A stretch of DNA of 64,000 nt from Hahnella aquatica (GCA_965194505.1 OZ239144.1:1-64000), one strand, 5' to 3'; shown: positions 1-9,588, counted from the first letter of the stretch. Translations and numbers: made by a program. Notes: a model not told the origin generated them from the sequence alone.

Positions 1-1362
1 ATGCTTCAACACGACTGGCAGGCCTGCCTCACCCACTTCTCCAGACTTCTTCCAGACCAGCAATACAAGACCTGGGTGGTGCCGCTGGTGCCGCTGTCCT
101 TGGACACATCCGAACAGCCTGCACGTTTGTCTTTGGGTGCGCCAAACCGGTTTAAACAAGACTGGGCCCGTGAGAACCTGGTAGAACCCATGCGACTGTG
201 GTGGCAGACCCACCTTGGTCACGGGGTTCAGATCGACATTTCCTTGGTCGAGGACGCAGCCAAAACCGGGGTGGTTGAAGCAAATGCACCGAGCGCGCCG
301 CCACCGGACACTTCAAAGGCAGCGCAACCACCCGCGAAAGATCCAGCGCGGTTAAACCATGACTGGACCTTCGACAATTTTGTTCCAGGAAAAGCGAACC
401 AGTTGGCTCGAGCTGCCGCCCTGCAAGTGTCTGAAAACCCTGGCTCTGGATACAACCCACTGTTTCTATACGGTGGGGTTGGCCTGGGGAAGAGTCACTT
501 AATTCATGCAGTCGGCAACCAGATGTTCAAGCGCAACCCGCAGACACGCATCCGTTACATCCATGCGGAGGCCTACGTCAGCGATGTGGTCCGGGCGTAT
601 CAACGCAAATCATTCGATGACATCAAGCTTTACTACCATTCTCTGGATTTGCTTCTCATTGATGACATTCAGTTTTTTGCTGGCAAAACCCGAACCCAGG
701 AAGAGTTTTTCTACACGTTTGAGGCCTTGGTCGCCGCAAAGAAGCAAATCATCATCACCAGCGACACCTATCCCTCTGAACTCAACGGCATCGACACCCG
801 TTTGATCAGCCGATTTGGTTCTGGTCTGACGGTGGCCATCGAACCGCCAGAGCTCGAGATGCGTGTTGCAATTCTGCTCAAAAAAGCTGAGCAAGAAAAT
901 TTGGCGTTGTCGGAAGACGAGGCTTTTTTCATCGCTCGGCAGCTCAAATCCAATGTGCGAGAGCTCGAGGGTGCGCTACGGAAGGTCATTGCCTATTGCC
1001 ACTTCCATCAGGTGTCGCCTTCGCTGGAAGTGGTCAAGGAGGCCCTGCGAGATCTCCTCTCCATTCAGAAGACCTCTGTTTCCATTGAAAACATTCAAAA
1101 GGTTGTGGCGGATTATTACAAGATCAAGGTGGCTGACATGTATTCAAAACGTCGGCCAGCCAACATTGCGCATCCCAGGCAAGTGGCGATGTATCTCGCC
1201 AAAGAACTCACACAGAAAAGTCTCCCAGACATTGGCGACTCTTTTGGTGGGCGCGACCACACCACCGTGCTGCATGCGGTTCGAAAAATCTCTGAACAAC
1301 GACAACACAACACAGATTTAAATCGGGCCATCCACATTCTGGAACAACACATCCGTGGATAA
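1..1362 (+). CDS. dnaA: Chromosomal replication initiator protein DnaA
   Basis: DnaA binds 9-mer boxes at the origin as an ATP-bound oligomer, melts the duplex and recruits the helicase. The 453-residue protein is close to the usual length of about 450-470. Domain I occupies roughly residues 1-85. A Pro/Ala-rich linker follows to about 115. The AAA+ core has Walker A GGVGLGKS at 158-165 and a Walker B with Asp221-Asp222. The C-terminal helix-turn-helix carries the family signature GGRDHTT at 416-422. The start at base 1 gives a normal DnaA N-terminus (MLQHDWQACL), so the gene looks complete even though nothing upstream is visible. dnaN and gyrB follow in the classic order. Its stop codon lies inside a near-consensus DnaA box, which suggests autoregulation or origin function here, but that is inference. 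Confidence 0.98.
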   Translation: MLQHDWQACLTHFSRLLPDQQYKTWVVPLVPLSLDTSEQPARLSLGAPNRFKQDWARENLVEPMRLWWQTHLGHGVQIDISLVEDAAKTGVVEANAPSAPPPDTSKAAQPPAKDPARLNHDWTFDNFVPGKANQLARAAALQVSENPGSGYNPLFLYGGVGLGKSHLIHAVGNQMFKRNPQTRIRYIHAEAYVSDVVRAYQRKSFDDIKLYYHSLDLLLIDDIQFFAGKTRTQEEFFYTFEALVAAKKQIIITSDTYPSELNGIDTRLISRFGSGLTVAIEPPELEMRVAILLKKAEQENLALSEDEAFFIARQLKSNVRELEGALRKVIAYCHFHQVSPSLEVVKEALRDLLSIQKTSVSIENIQKVVADYYKIKVADMYSKRRPANIAHPRQVAMYLAKELTQKSLPDIGDSFGGRDHTTVLHAVRKISEQRQHNTDLNRAIHILEQHIRG

Positions 1363-1594
1363 GCTTGTTCACAACCCTGTTCAAATCTTGTGGACAACCC
1401 ACACAAGAGGCTGTGTTCAATTTGTGAACAACATGAATAACTCAGCCTTTAGAAGAAGGTTGTCCCAGCACTTCTTTCGTCTCGCAACGGTTCTGCCAAC
1501 GCTAGAAAAAACAACTTTCCTATAAACATCAAAGCTTTACAACACTTGTCCCCACACGCTCAAATCACCTACTACTACGACTACTCTTAACAAT
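1354..1594. other. Candidate replication origin: dnaA-dnaN spacer with DnaA-box-like 9-mers
   Basis: This spacer holds several 9-mers resembling the DnaA box TTATCCACA. On the minus strand, 1354-1362 reads TTATCCACG (one mismatch) and 1389-1397 reads TTGTCCACA (one mismatch). TTGTTCACA (two mismatches) occurs at 1365-1373 on the plus strand and 1423-1431 on the minus strand. TTGTCCCCA (two mismatches) lies at 1546-1554. An A/T-rich stretch at about 1501-1545 could be the unwinding element. A weak hairpin (AAGAAG 1453-1458 with CTTCTT 1471-1476) might end the dnaA transcript. Many proteobacteria place oriC beside dnaA, but the sequence upstream of dnaA is not in the window, so the true origin could lie there. 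Confidence 0.55.
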
Positions 1595-2698
1595 ATGATC
1601 CTGATCAAAGCCCAGAGAGACGCACTGCTAAGACCCCTACAGATGGTCACAGGCATTGTTGAACGTCGACACACGCTTCCAATATTGTCCAACGTGTTAA
1701 TCCGCAAAACCGGCGCGACCGTTGCCTTTGTCGCAACCGACATTGAAATGCAGATCACAACCTTTGGTGAAATTGGTCACGGGCCTGAAGACTTCGCCAT
1801 CACAGTTTCTGCCAAGAAACTGCTCGATATTCTGAGAGCGCTCCACGCCGATCATGAAGTAACAATCTCTTTTGCAAACCAAAAGCTCTCGATTGCACAA
1901 GGCAAATCTAAATTCAGTCTACAAACCTTGGGCGCAGATGAATTCCCCACGGTCACGCCGGCACCGCAATACACCGCACAAACAGTGCTGTCGCAGCAAG
2001 ACTTCAAGCGTTGTTTGCACTTGGTGCAATTTGCCATGGCCCAACAAGACATTCGGTATTACCTCAATGGCATGCTGCTCGTGCTTTCACCAGAGGCTCT
2101 GAAAACCGTTGCAACAGACGGGCATCGGCTGTCTTATCAGGCTGTAAAGATTGATCAAACAGGTTCCATCGAGGTCATCATCCCAAGAAAGGTCATCACT
2201 GAACTTCAGAAGATTCTTAATGACACAACGGATTCTGTCGAGATTTCTCTCACCAGCAATCAGGTGCTGTTTAAGTTTGGTCAGATTGAAATATTGTCCA
2301 AGCTCATCGAAGGAAAGTTTCCAGACTACGACCGTGTGATTCCCAAAGGGCACACGAAACACATCCCGCTTTCAAGAGAAACGTTTTTACAATCCTTGTC
2401 TCGCGTGGCCATCCTCACCACAGACAAATTCAAAGGGGTGCGTTTGTCTCTACAAGACCAGACGCTGCGTCTAACGGCCACCAACGCAGAGCAAGAAGAA
2501 GCCGTTGAGGAACTGGATGTTGAATATGAGGGAGAGCTCTTGGAGATTGGATTCAACGTTCAGTATTTGCTCGACGTCTTGTCCGTCCTTAAAGAGGAAA
2601 AAGTCATTCTCTCCTTGCAAGACACCAATGCCAGTGCATTGATCACCACGCCAACGGATGAATCCTTCCGTTATGTGGTCATGCCGATGCGAATCTAA
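1595..2698 (+). CDS. dnaN: DNA polymerase III beta subunit (sliding clamp)
   Basis: The beta clamp is a ring-shaped dimer that encircles DNA and tethers polymerase III and many repair proteins. The 367-residue protein matches the usual length (E. coli 366) and begins MILIKAQRDALLRPL, a typical clamp N-terminus followed by the ERRHTLPILSNVLI segment. The C-terminus YVVMPMRI closely matches the conserved MPMRL-type ending that forms part of the partner-binding pocket. Three tandem clamp domains of about 120 residues each fit the length. The ATG at 1595 has no obvious Shine-Dalgarno sequence. The gene sits between dnaA and gyrB, and base composition is visibly richer in A and T here than in the rest of the window. 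Confidence 0.98.
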   Translation: MILIKAQRDALLRPLQMVTGIVERRHTLPILSNVLIRKTGATVAFVATDIEMQITTFGEIGHGPEDFAITVSAKKLLDILRALHADHEVTISFANQKLSIAQGKSKFSLQTLGADEFPTVTPAPQYTAQTVLSQQDFKRCLHLVQFAMAQQDIRYYLNGMLLVLSPEALKTVATDGHRLSYQAVKIDQTGSIEVIIPRKVITELQKILNDTTDSVEISLTSNQVLFKFGQIEILSKLIEGKFPDYDRVIPKGHTKHIPLSRETFLQSLSRVAILTTDKFKGVRLSLQDQTLRLTATNAEQEEAVEELDVEYEGELLEIGFNVQYLLDVLSVLKEEKVILSLQDTNASALITTPTDESFRYVVMPMRI

Positions 2699-2712
2699 GA
2701 AAGCAAAAACAG

Positions 2713-5148
2713 ATGTCAGAAATTGATCAGATCAAGGAATACGGCGCATCGTCCATCAAGATGCTCAAAGGCTTGGAGGCCGTTCGCAAACGGCCTGGCA
2801 TGTACATTGGCGACACCCATGACGGCACCGGTTTGCATCACATGGTCTTTGAGGTGGTGGATAACGCCATCGACGAAGCCTTGGCTGGCCATTGCGACGA
2901 CATTGTTGTCACGATTCATACAGACAATTCCATCTCTGTCACAGACAACGGCCGAGGCATTCCAACCGATATCCACGAAGACGATGAATTAAAGCGCTCG
3001 GCAGCAGAAATCGTGATGACCGAGCTCCACGCAGGCGGCAAGTTCGACCAGAACAGCTATAAGGTTTCAGGCGGTCTGCACGGTGTTGGTGTGTCTGTGG
3101 TGAATGCACTTTCAGATTGGTTGCGATTGTCGATCCGTCGCAATGGGCAGTTGCACACCATGGAGTTTCGACGTGGAGAACGTGTTGCGCCCTTGTCGAT
3201 TCAAGGCACCACCGATCGCCGGGGAACGGAGGTTCATTTTCTGGCCAGTGAAGAAACCTTTGGAAAGGTTGAATTTCATTTTGATATCTTGGCCAAACGT
3301 CTTCGTGAACTGAGTTTCCTTAACAATGGCATCAAGATCCGATTGCTGGATCAACGCGAAGGCAAGGAAGAGAACTTTGCGTTTTCGGGTGGCGTTTCAG
3401 GTTTTGTGAGCTATATCAATAAAACCAAAACCACATTGCACCCGCATGTCTTCCATGCCATAGGCGCCAAAGAAGGTGTGTCTGTTGAAGTGGCCATGCA
3501 ATGGAACGACTCTTACAACGAGCAAGTCCTGTGCTTCACCAATAACATTCCCCAACGCGATGGCGGCACCCACCTGACGGGCCTTCGTGCCGCCATGACA
3601 CGGGTGATCAACAAATACATTCAGGATGAAGACCTGGCTAAGAAGGCCAAGGTCGAAACCACCGGTGACGACATGCGCGAAGGGCTCACCTGTGTGTTGT
3701 CGGTGAAGGTTCCAGAGCCGAAATTCTCATCGCAGACCAAAGAGAAATTGGTGTCCAGCGAAGTTCGGCAGCCGGTGGAAGACCTGGTTGGCAAAATGTT
3801 GGAAACTTTTTTGTTGGAAAACCCAGTCGACGCGAAATCGATCTGCGGCAAGATTGTTGACGCAGCCCGTGCCCGCGAAGCAGCCCGCAAGGCCCGCGAC
3901 ATGACACGGCGCAAAGGGGTGCTGGATTCCTTTGGCTTGTCAGGAAAGCTGGCCGACTGCCAAGAACGCGACCCAGCGAAGGCAGAGCTTTATTTGGTCG
4001 AGGGCGATTCCGCGGGCGGTTCTGCCAAGCAGGGCCGCGACCGCAAATACCAAGCCATTTTGCCGCTAAAAGGCAAAATCTTGAACGTTGAAAAGGCGCG
4101 ATTCGACAAGCTCATTGCCTCTCAAGAAATTGTCACGCTCATCCAAACCCTGGGCACGGGCATTGGAAAAGAAGAGTATGACCCGAACAAACTGCGCTAT
4201 CACCGCATCATCATCATGACCGATGCCGACGTCGATGGCAGCCACATTCGCACCCTGTTGCTCACGTTCTTTTATCGGCAAATGCCGGAATTGGTCGAGC
4301 GTGGCCACATCTACATTGCACAACCGCCGTTGTACAAGATCAAGGTAGGCAAGGAAGAGCGATACATCAAAGACGACGACGCCATGCAGGCGACCATGAT
4401 GACGCTTGCGCTGCGTGATGCGAGTCTACTTCTGCCAGAGGGCGCCGCACCCACCGAAGGAAGCCTGGCCGAGTTGGCAGCCCTTTACCTGAAGGCCCGA
4501 AGTGTTGTCGATCGCTTGTCCAGAATTTTGGATGAAACGGTGCTCACCGCGGTATTGCATGGTGTGGCGCTTGATTTGTCTTCGAACGAGGCGGCCATTT
4601 CAACCAGCCAGCAGCTCACCGATTGGCTTGCGAAGCATCTGCCCGCTGGCGCAGTGACGCCAAAGATTTTTGCTGAATTCAACAATGCGCAAGAGACCTG
4701 GTCGATTCGTGTGGAGCGGCATCATCATGGCAACCTGAAGCATTGTGTGATCGACCACGATTTCGTTCACGGCGAAGACCATCGCATCATTGCGTTGGCG
4801 AGCCAACGGTTGTCCTCTGCCACCCCGGCCGGCACCAAGGTGCAACGTGGCACGGGTGAACAGGCCAAGCAGCATGAGGTGGCGTCTTTCTCAGAGGCCA
4901 TGGACTGGCTCATGAAAGAAGCGGAGCGAGGCCTCTCCAAGCAGCGATACAAAGGCCTTGGTGAGATGAATCCCGAGCAGTTGTGGGAGACCACCATGAA
5001 CAGCGAGACACGCACCCTTCTTCAAGTGAAGATTGAAGACGCCATTACGGCCGACGCAATTTTCACCACGCTCATGGGCGAGGAAGTGGAGCCACGGCGA
5101 CTGTTCATTGAATCCAATGCCTTGCGTGTGGCCAACCTAGACGTTTAA
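2713..5148 (+). CDS. gyrB: DNA gyrase subunit B
   Basis: GyrB is the ATPase subunit of DNA gyrase, which introduces negative supercoils with GyrA. The 811-residue protein has an N-terminal GHKL ATPase with the helix EVVDNAIDEAL and the DNGRGIP motif, followed by the transducer domain. The TOPRIM domain carries EGDSAGG at 430-436 and the metal-binding Asp504, Asp506 and Asp508. The C-terminal tail contains the QRYKGLGEMNPEQLW signature. The length and the roughly 170-residue segment between TOPRIM and this tail match the long Gram-negative form (E. coli 804 residues). The start is 14 bases after the dnaN stop, so co-transcription is likely. Confidence 0.98.
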   Translation: MSEIDQIKEYGASSIKMLKGLEAVRKRPGMYIGDTHDGTGLHHMVFEVVDNAIDEALAGHCDDIVVTIHTDNSISVTDNGRGIPTDIHEDDELKRSAAEIVMTELHAGGKFDQNSYKVSGGLHGVGVSVVNALSDWLRLSIRRNGQLHTMEFRRGERVAPLSIQGTTDRRGTEVHFLASEETFGKVEFHFDILAKRLRELSFLNNGIKIRLLDQREGKEENFAFSGGVSGFVSYINKTKTTLHPHVFHAIGAKEGVSVEVAMQWNDSYNEQVLCFTNNIPQRDGGTHLTGLRAAMTRVINKYIQDEDLAKKAKVETTGDDMREGLTCVLSVKVPEPKFSSQTKEKLVSSEVRQPVEDLVGKMLETFLLENPVDAKSICGKIVDAARAREAARKARDMTRRKGVLDSFGLSGKLADCQERDPAKAELYLVEGDSAGGSAKQGRDRKYQAILPLKGKILNVEKARFDKLIASQEIVTLIQTLGTGIGKEEYDPNKLRYHRIIIMTDADVDGSHIRTLLLTFFYRQMPELVERGHIYIAQPPLYKIKVGKEERYIKDDDAMQATMMTLALRDASLLLPEGAAPTEGSLAELAALYLKARSVVDRLSRILDETVLTAVLHGVALDLSSNEAAISTSQQLTDWLAKHLPAGAVTPKIFAEFNNAQETWSIRVERHHHGNLKHCVIDHDFVHGEDHRIIALASQRLSSATPAGTKVQRGTGEQAKQHEVASFSEAMDWLMKEAERGLSKQRYKGLGEMNPEQLWETTMNSETRTLLQVKIEDAITADAIFTTLMGEEVEPRRLFIESNALRVANLDV

Positions 5149-5154
5149 GACCCA

Positions 5155-6063
5155 ATGACCGAGGCCGCATCCAATCAACTGGTGGTGGCCATTTCCTCTC
5201 GAGCCTTGTTTGATTTCGAGGAGGAGAACCGAGTCTTTGAAGAGGGCGACGACCGGGCCTACATGCAGCTGCAGTGGGATCGCCTCAACACCCCGGCGAA
5301 CCCTGGGGTGGCTTTTGGTCTGGTGCAAAAGCTCATGGCATTTAACACGCCAGAGCAAGCGCGCGTGGAGGTTGTTGTGTTGTCTCGCAACGACCCGGTG
5401 TCTGGCCTGAGGGTCTATCACTCCGCCAAGGCTCATGGCCTGGCACTTCAGCGGGGGGTGTTCACGAGAGGAACGGCACCCTATCGGTATCTCAAGCCCT
5501 TGGCGGCCCATTTGTTTTTGTCTGCCAATGCACAAGATGTCGAGCAGGCCCTTCAGGCAGGCTTTCCTGCGGCGCATGTCTACCCGCATTCGGCGCGGGC
5601 GGGTACGGCACACCCTGATGAAGTGCGAATTGCCTTTGACGGAGATGCAGTGCTGTTTTCCGATGAGGCGGAGCGGGTGTATCAGTCAGAGGGGCTTCAC
5701 GCATTTGTGGCCCATGAAACACAGCATGCCCAGGCACCGTTGCCGCCCGGGCCCTTCAAGCCATTGCTCGATGCATTGGTTCACCTTCGTAAAGCGTCGG
5801 GTGAGCGGCCCATGCGACTGCGCACAGCCTTGGTCACCGCACGATCAGCGCCAGCCCATGAGCGTGCCATTCGCACCCTCATGAACTGGCAGGTCGACAT
5901 TGATGAGGCCTTCTTTTTGGGTGGCCTCGACAAAGGAAAGTTTTTAAGGGAATTCGAGCCAGACTTCTTCTTCGACGACCAGACCCGACACTGTGAGTCG
6001 GCCGCGCTTGCGGGCCCCACCGGCCATGTTCGCTCGGGTGTGACGAACCTTCCACCGGCCTGA
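5155..6063 (+). CDS. Cytosolic 5'-nucleotidase (NT5C1-like family)
   Basis: The 302-residue protein resembles the cytosolic 5'-nucleotidase 1A family (Pfam 5-nucleotidase, PF06189), which dephosphorylates nucleoside 5'-monophosphates in the cytoplasm. Recognisable segments are AISSRALFDFEEENRVFEE near the N-terminus, VVLSRNDPVSGLRVYHSA, the PYRYLKPLAAHLFLSAN block, and the acidic motif FDGDAVLFSDEAERV with Asp162 and Asp164, the likely HAD-type metal site. The start lies 6 bases after the gyrB stop, suggesting read-through from gyrB. The 3' end faces topB with 11 bases between. Substrate preference (AMP, IMP or deoxynucleotides) cannot be read from sequence. Confidence 0.85.
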   Translation: MTEAASNQLVVAISSRALFDFEEENRVFEEGDDRAYMQLQWDRLNTPANPGVAFGLVQKLMAFNTPEQARVEVVVLSRNDPVSGLRVYHSAKAHGLALQRGVFTRGTAPYRYLKPLAAHLFLSANAQDVEQALQAGFPAAHVYPHSARAGTAHPDEVRIAFDGDAVLFSDEAERVYQSEGLHAFVAHETQHAQAPLPPGPFKPLLDALVHLRKASGERPMRLRTALVTARSAPAHERAIRTLMNWQVDIDEAFFLGGLDKGKFLREFEPDFFFDDQTRHCESAALAGPTGHVRSGVTNLPPA

Positions 6064-6075
6064 ATCCTTCAATGC

Positions 6076-8565
6076 CTAAGCGGTTTTCTTGGCGCGCTTG
6101 GGCTTTGCACCCGCCTTGGCTGGCGCACGAGCTTCAAATTCAAAGCCCACCTTGCCTTCAGGCGTCTTCACCAAATAGGCTTTGAAGCGCCGTTTGGTGC
6201 GAGATGAGACAAAGCCATCGAGCAGGTCTGTGCGCCCATCTCGAAGTAGCTTTTCCATTTGCTCGGCGGCCACGGTCTGCTGAAGGATCATGACTCCAGA
6301 CTTAAAGTCACAGGTCTTGTCGGGCCCGGCCGCCTTGCTGCACACATAAGAACTGCCAAAGGCATGCACGGGGCTTGCGCACTTGGGGCATGGCCCCAGG
6401 CTAGGCTGGTCACTGAAGTCGACCACCTCTGCAAGTTCATCATCGAGCGACGGACCGAAGTCGAATTCCAACTTGTGCTCATCGGTGAGCTTGAGGCTGG
6501 CGGCAAAGGGGCGGCCGATTTTGCTGCGAAAACCATCCAGTGGCCCGAGGTGTTTCTCTTGAATTAATTGCTCCACCTCATGAAGTTCAAAAGTTCGGCC
6601 TCCGGGGATTTTGGTGATGGAAAATTCACATTGGCCACAGGCATACCGGCGGTAGTTCTCTTTGATCACGCCCCCACAGTTTGGGCAAGGTGTTTGGAGT
6701 GTGGCGTAGTCCCCCGGAATGGTGGTGCTGGTGTGGTTCTTGGCTTGTTCCACCATGTGGCCCGTGAGGGCAGCGATGTCCTGCATGAAGGCCTCACGAG
6801 ACAACTGGCCTTCTTCAATTTGGCGCAGCTTGAACTCCCATTCCCCGGTCAAGGCCGGCTTGGAGAGGGCCTGAATGTCGAGCCCCCGCAGCAGGGTCAT
6901 CAGTTGGAAGGCCTTGGCCGTGGGCAAGAGTTCACGCGCCTCTCGAATCAGGTACTTTTCTGACAAAAGGCCTTCGATGATGGCAGCCCGGGTGGCAGGT
7001 GTTCCGAGGCCCTTTCCTGCCAAGGCCTCGCGAAGATCGTCGTCATCCACAAGCTTTCCAGCCCCTTCCATGGCCGAGAGCAGGGTGGCCTCGGTGTAAC
7101 GGGCGGGTGGCTTGGTTTGCAGGGCCTTGAGATCGATGGCCTGGGTCTTTGGGGTGTCCCCAGCCGCAATGGCCACCAGTCGGTCATCGTCCTCGCTGAT
7201 CTCCTTGCCATAGACCGTGAGCCAACCGGGAGACACCAAGACCTTACCCTCCGTCTTAAAGGCATGACGGTCGATTTGCGTGATGCGGGTGGTGTTGAGG
7301 TACTCGGCCGACGGAAAAAAGATGGCCAGGAAGCGACGGCAGACGAGTTCGAAGAGCTTTTGCTCTGGCTCTGAGAGCGACTTTGGCAACTGACCCGTGG
7401 GAACAATGGCAAAGTGGTCTGAGACCTTGCTGTTGTCGAAAATGCGCTTGTTGGGGCGAACCCATTTCTGCTTGATGATGGTCTTGGCGGCCTGCGCGGT
7501 GGGGCTGTAGTTCGACAAGGCCTCCAAGGTCTGTTGCACCACACCGAGGTAATCCTCTGGAAGGGCCTTGGAATCGGTTCTCGGGTAGGTGAGCACCTTG
7601 TGCTTCTCGTAGAGCGCCTGGGCCAGACCCAGGGTGTTCTTGGCGGAAAAACCAAAACGAGCATTGGCCTCACGCTGAAGACTGGTGAGATCAAAGAGTG
7701 CGGGGGGGGCCTGGGTGCTGGGCTTGCTCTCTTCAGAGACGCTTCCAGATTTTCCCTTGCAGGCCGCCACAATGGCTGCTGCGTCCGCCTCGTTCCAAAG
7801 CCGGTCGGCCCGCGCATCGGGCTCTTGGTCTTGCTTCTGGAAGCTTGGGTTGAACCACTTGCCTGTATAGGAGCCCGCGGCCACAGCGAACTCGGCTTCG
7901 ACCTCCCAGTAAGACTTCGCCTGAAAACGACGAATCAATTCCTCTCGTTCCACCACCACCGCAAGGGTTGGTGTCTGCACCCGGCCCACCGTGGTGAGAA
8001 AAAAGCCCCCTTCCTTGCTGTTGAAGGCCGTCATGGCGCGTGTGCCATTGATGCCCACGAGCCAATCGGCCTCAGACCTGCAGCGGGCAGCATCGGCCAA
8101 GGGCATGAGGTCGGTGTCGGCGCGCAAGGATTCAAAGGCCGTGCGGATGGACGCCGGTGTCATCGACTGCAGCCACAGTCGGGAGATGGGCTGCTTGGCC
8201 TTGGTGTGCTGAACGATGTAGCGAAAGATGAGCTCACCCTCTCGTCCCGCGTCACAGGCATTCACAAGCGCGGAGACATCCTTGCGCTTGATGAGCCTTG
8301 CCAGGGTTTTGAGCTTTTGCTCCGATTTGGGCAGGGGCTGCAGGTCGAAATGCGGCGGAATGACGGGCAGCTGAGCAAAGCTCCATTTCCCGCGCTTCAC
8401 GTCGTACTGCTCTGGGGCCACAATCTCCAAGAGGTGTCCCACGGCCGACGCAATCACCATGTCATCGCGTTCAAACACATCATCATTTTTTTCGAAGCCT
8501 CCCAAGGCGCGGGCGAGGTCGGCGGCAACCGAGGGCTTTTCTGCAATGACAAGGGTCTTGGACAA
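6076..8565 (-). CDS. topB: DNA topoisomerase III
   Basis: Type IA topoisomerase that passes single DNA strands and can decatenate replicating chromosomes. The 829-residue protein starts with a TOPRIM domain: Glu9 in IAEKPS and the acidic motif CDAGREGE around 104-111. The catalytic tyrosine is Tyr327 in the LTYPRTDS motif, almost the same number as in E. coli TopB. After the core, two C-terminal cysteine clusters look like zinc ribbons (CPNC from 627 and CPKC about 100 residues later), and the tail is basic (AKPKRAKKTA). Translation appears to start at TTG. The gene lies 32 bases downstream of dprA on the same strand, so they are probably co-transcribed. Confidence 0.95.
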   Translation of the reverse strand: MSKTLVIAEKPSVAADLARALGGFEKNDDVFERDDMVIASAVGHLLEIVAPEQYDVKRGKWSFAQLPVIPPHFDLQPLPKSEQKLKTLARLIKRKDVSALVNACDAGREGELIFRYIVQHTKAKQPISRLWLQSMTPASIRTAFESLRADTDLMPLADAARCRSEADWLVGINGTRAMTAFNSKEGGFFLTTVGRVQTPTLAVVVEREELIRRFQAKSYWEVEAEFAVAAGSYTGKWFNPSFQKQDQEPDARADRLWNEADAAAIVAACKGKSGSVSEESKPSTQAPPALFDLTSLQREANARFGFSAKNTLGLAQALYEKHKVLTYPRTDSKALPEDYLGVVQQTLEALSNYSPTAQAAKTIIKQKWVRPNKRIFDNSKVSDHFAIVPTGQLPKSLSEPEQKLFELVCRRFLAIFFPSAEYLNTTRITQIDRHAFKTEGKVLVSPGWLTVYGKEISEDDDRLVAIAAGDTPKTQAIDLKALQTKPPARYTEATLLSAMEGAGKLVDDDDLREALAGKGLGTPATRAAIIEGLLSEKYLIREARELLPTAKAFQLMTLLRGLDIQALSKPALTGEWEFKLRQIEEGQLSREAFMQDIAALTGHMVEQAKNHTSTTIPGDYATLQTPCPNCGGVIKENYRRYACGQCEFSITKIPGGRTFELHEVEQLIQEKHLGPLDGFRSKIGRPFAASLKLTDEHKLEFDFGPSLDDELAEVVDFSDQPSLGPCPKCASPVHAFGSSYVCSKAAGPDKTCDFKSGVMILQQTVAAEQMEKLLRDGRTDLLDGFVSSRTKRRFKAYLVKTPEGKVGFEFEARAPAKAGAKPKRAKKTA

Positions 8566-8597
8566 GGTGTGGACTCACAAAGGTGACGGGCTCTTTT

Positions 8598-9518
8598 TTA
8601 GAATACGCCAGGTCCTGAGAATCGTTGCCATTGGCCCGAGGGGGTTCGAAAGGCCCGGCCTTGCAGCTCCAAGATGAGCAGGCCTGCCTGTGCATCGGCC
8701 GCTGAGCGGCCCGATGTCGCGCAGAGCTCGTCAATGCCCTGTGGAGATGCTTTCAAAGATTGCCACAGCGCCGTGGCCCGATCGTCCTCGGTGCCACTCC
8801 AGAGGGAGGCCGCTGCCGCAGGTGCTGCAGGGTTCGAACCTTTGGCTTGCCCCGAGGGGCAGACGATGCCCAGGTCGGCGAGCCACTCTTGCGGGCTTCG
8901 CACCAGGGCAGCGCCCTGGCGAATGAGCCCCAAGCCGCCGGCCACCAATGGGTCGTGAATGCTGCCAGGCACCACCGCCACATCCACACCCATCTGCAGC
9001 CCGTACAAGGCGGTGATCAATGAGCCGCTGCCCTGGGCGGCCTCGATGAGACAGATGCCTCGTGAGAGCCCCGCAATGATTCGGTTGCGCAAGGGGAATT
9101 GATAAGGCCGCGGGGGGGTGCCATCGGGATACTCACTGAGCAAAAGGCCGCCTTTGTCGAGGATTTCTTCGGCAAGCAAGCGGTGACGACTGGGGTAGGT
9201 CTGATCCAGGCCGTGGGCCAGCACGGCGATGGTGGTGCCACCCACGGAGAGCGCCCCACGATGTGCTGCAGCGTCGATGCCGGTGGCCAGGCCACTGATG
9301 ACGGGCAGCCCCGTGGCGGCTGCGATGGCGCCAAAGTGATGGGCATCGGCAATGCCCTGTGGGCTGGCCCGACGACTGCCGACGATGGCCAGGCCGGACT
9401 GGGACAGGGCATTCAGTTGGCCCAGGTGGAAGAGGTCCTGAAGCGTCGGGCTGATGTCAGCAAGCCGGCGGATGGCATGTTCGTTGAGGAGGTGCTCGAG
9501 GGGGCTGTTGTCTGTCAT
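8598..9518 (-). CDS. dprA: DNA-processing protein DprA/Smf (short form)
   Basis: DprA loads RecA onto incoming single-stranded DNA during natural transformation. The 306-residue protein contains the Rossmann-like core with AIVGSRRASPQG (about 44-55), SGLATGIDAAAH and PLRNRIIAGLS motifs, and a C-terminal winged-helix-like segment (KASPQGIDELCATSG to the end). It is shorter than the roughly 370 residues of E. coli Smf because the core begins about 40 residues in, leaving little room for the usual N-terminal SAM-like domain. An in-frame stop upstream without an intervening start argues that this is real, not a misplaced start. It is divergent from def, with about 70 bases between start codons. 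Confidence 0.93.
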   Translation of the reverse strand: MTDNSPLEHLLNEHAIRRLADISPTLQDLFHLGQLNALSQSGLAIVGSRRASPQGIADAHHFGAIAAATGLPVISGLATGIDAAAHRGALSVGGTTIAVLAHGLDQTYPSRHRLLAEEILDKGGLLLSEYPDGTPPRPYQFPLRNRIIAGLSRGICLIEAAQGSGSLITALYGLQMGVDVAVVPGSIHDPLVAGGLGLIRQGAALVRSPQEWLADLGIVCPSGQAKGSNPAAPAAAASLWSGTEDDRATALWQSLKASPQGIDELCATSGRSAADAQAGLLILELQGRAFRTPSGQWQRFSGPGVF

Positions 9519-9588
9519 GTCGCATCGACTCAGAAGGCAGGACGATCTAGACTATGGGGCGACCAACCCTTTTGATTCGACCATACGG

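Noticed and set aside
7534..8586. A 350-codon open frame opposite topB
   Set aside because: It mirrors the topoisomerase coding frame; Leu/Gly/His-rich translation without motifs is typical of shadow frames.
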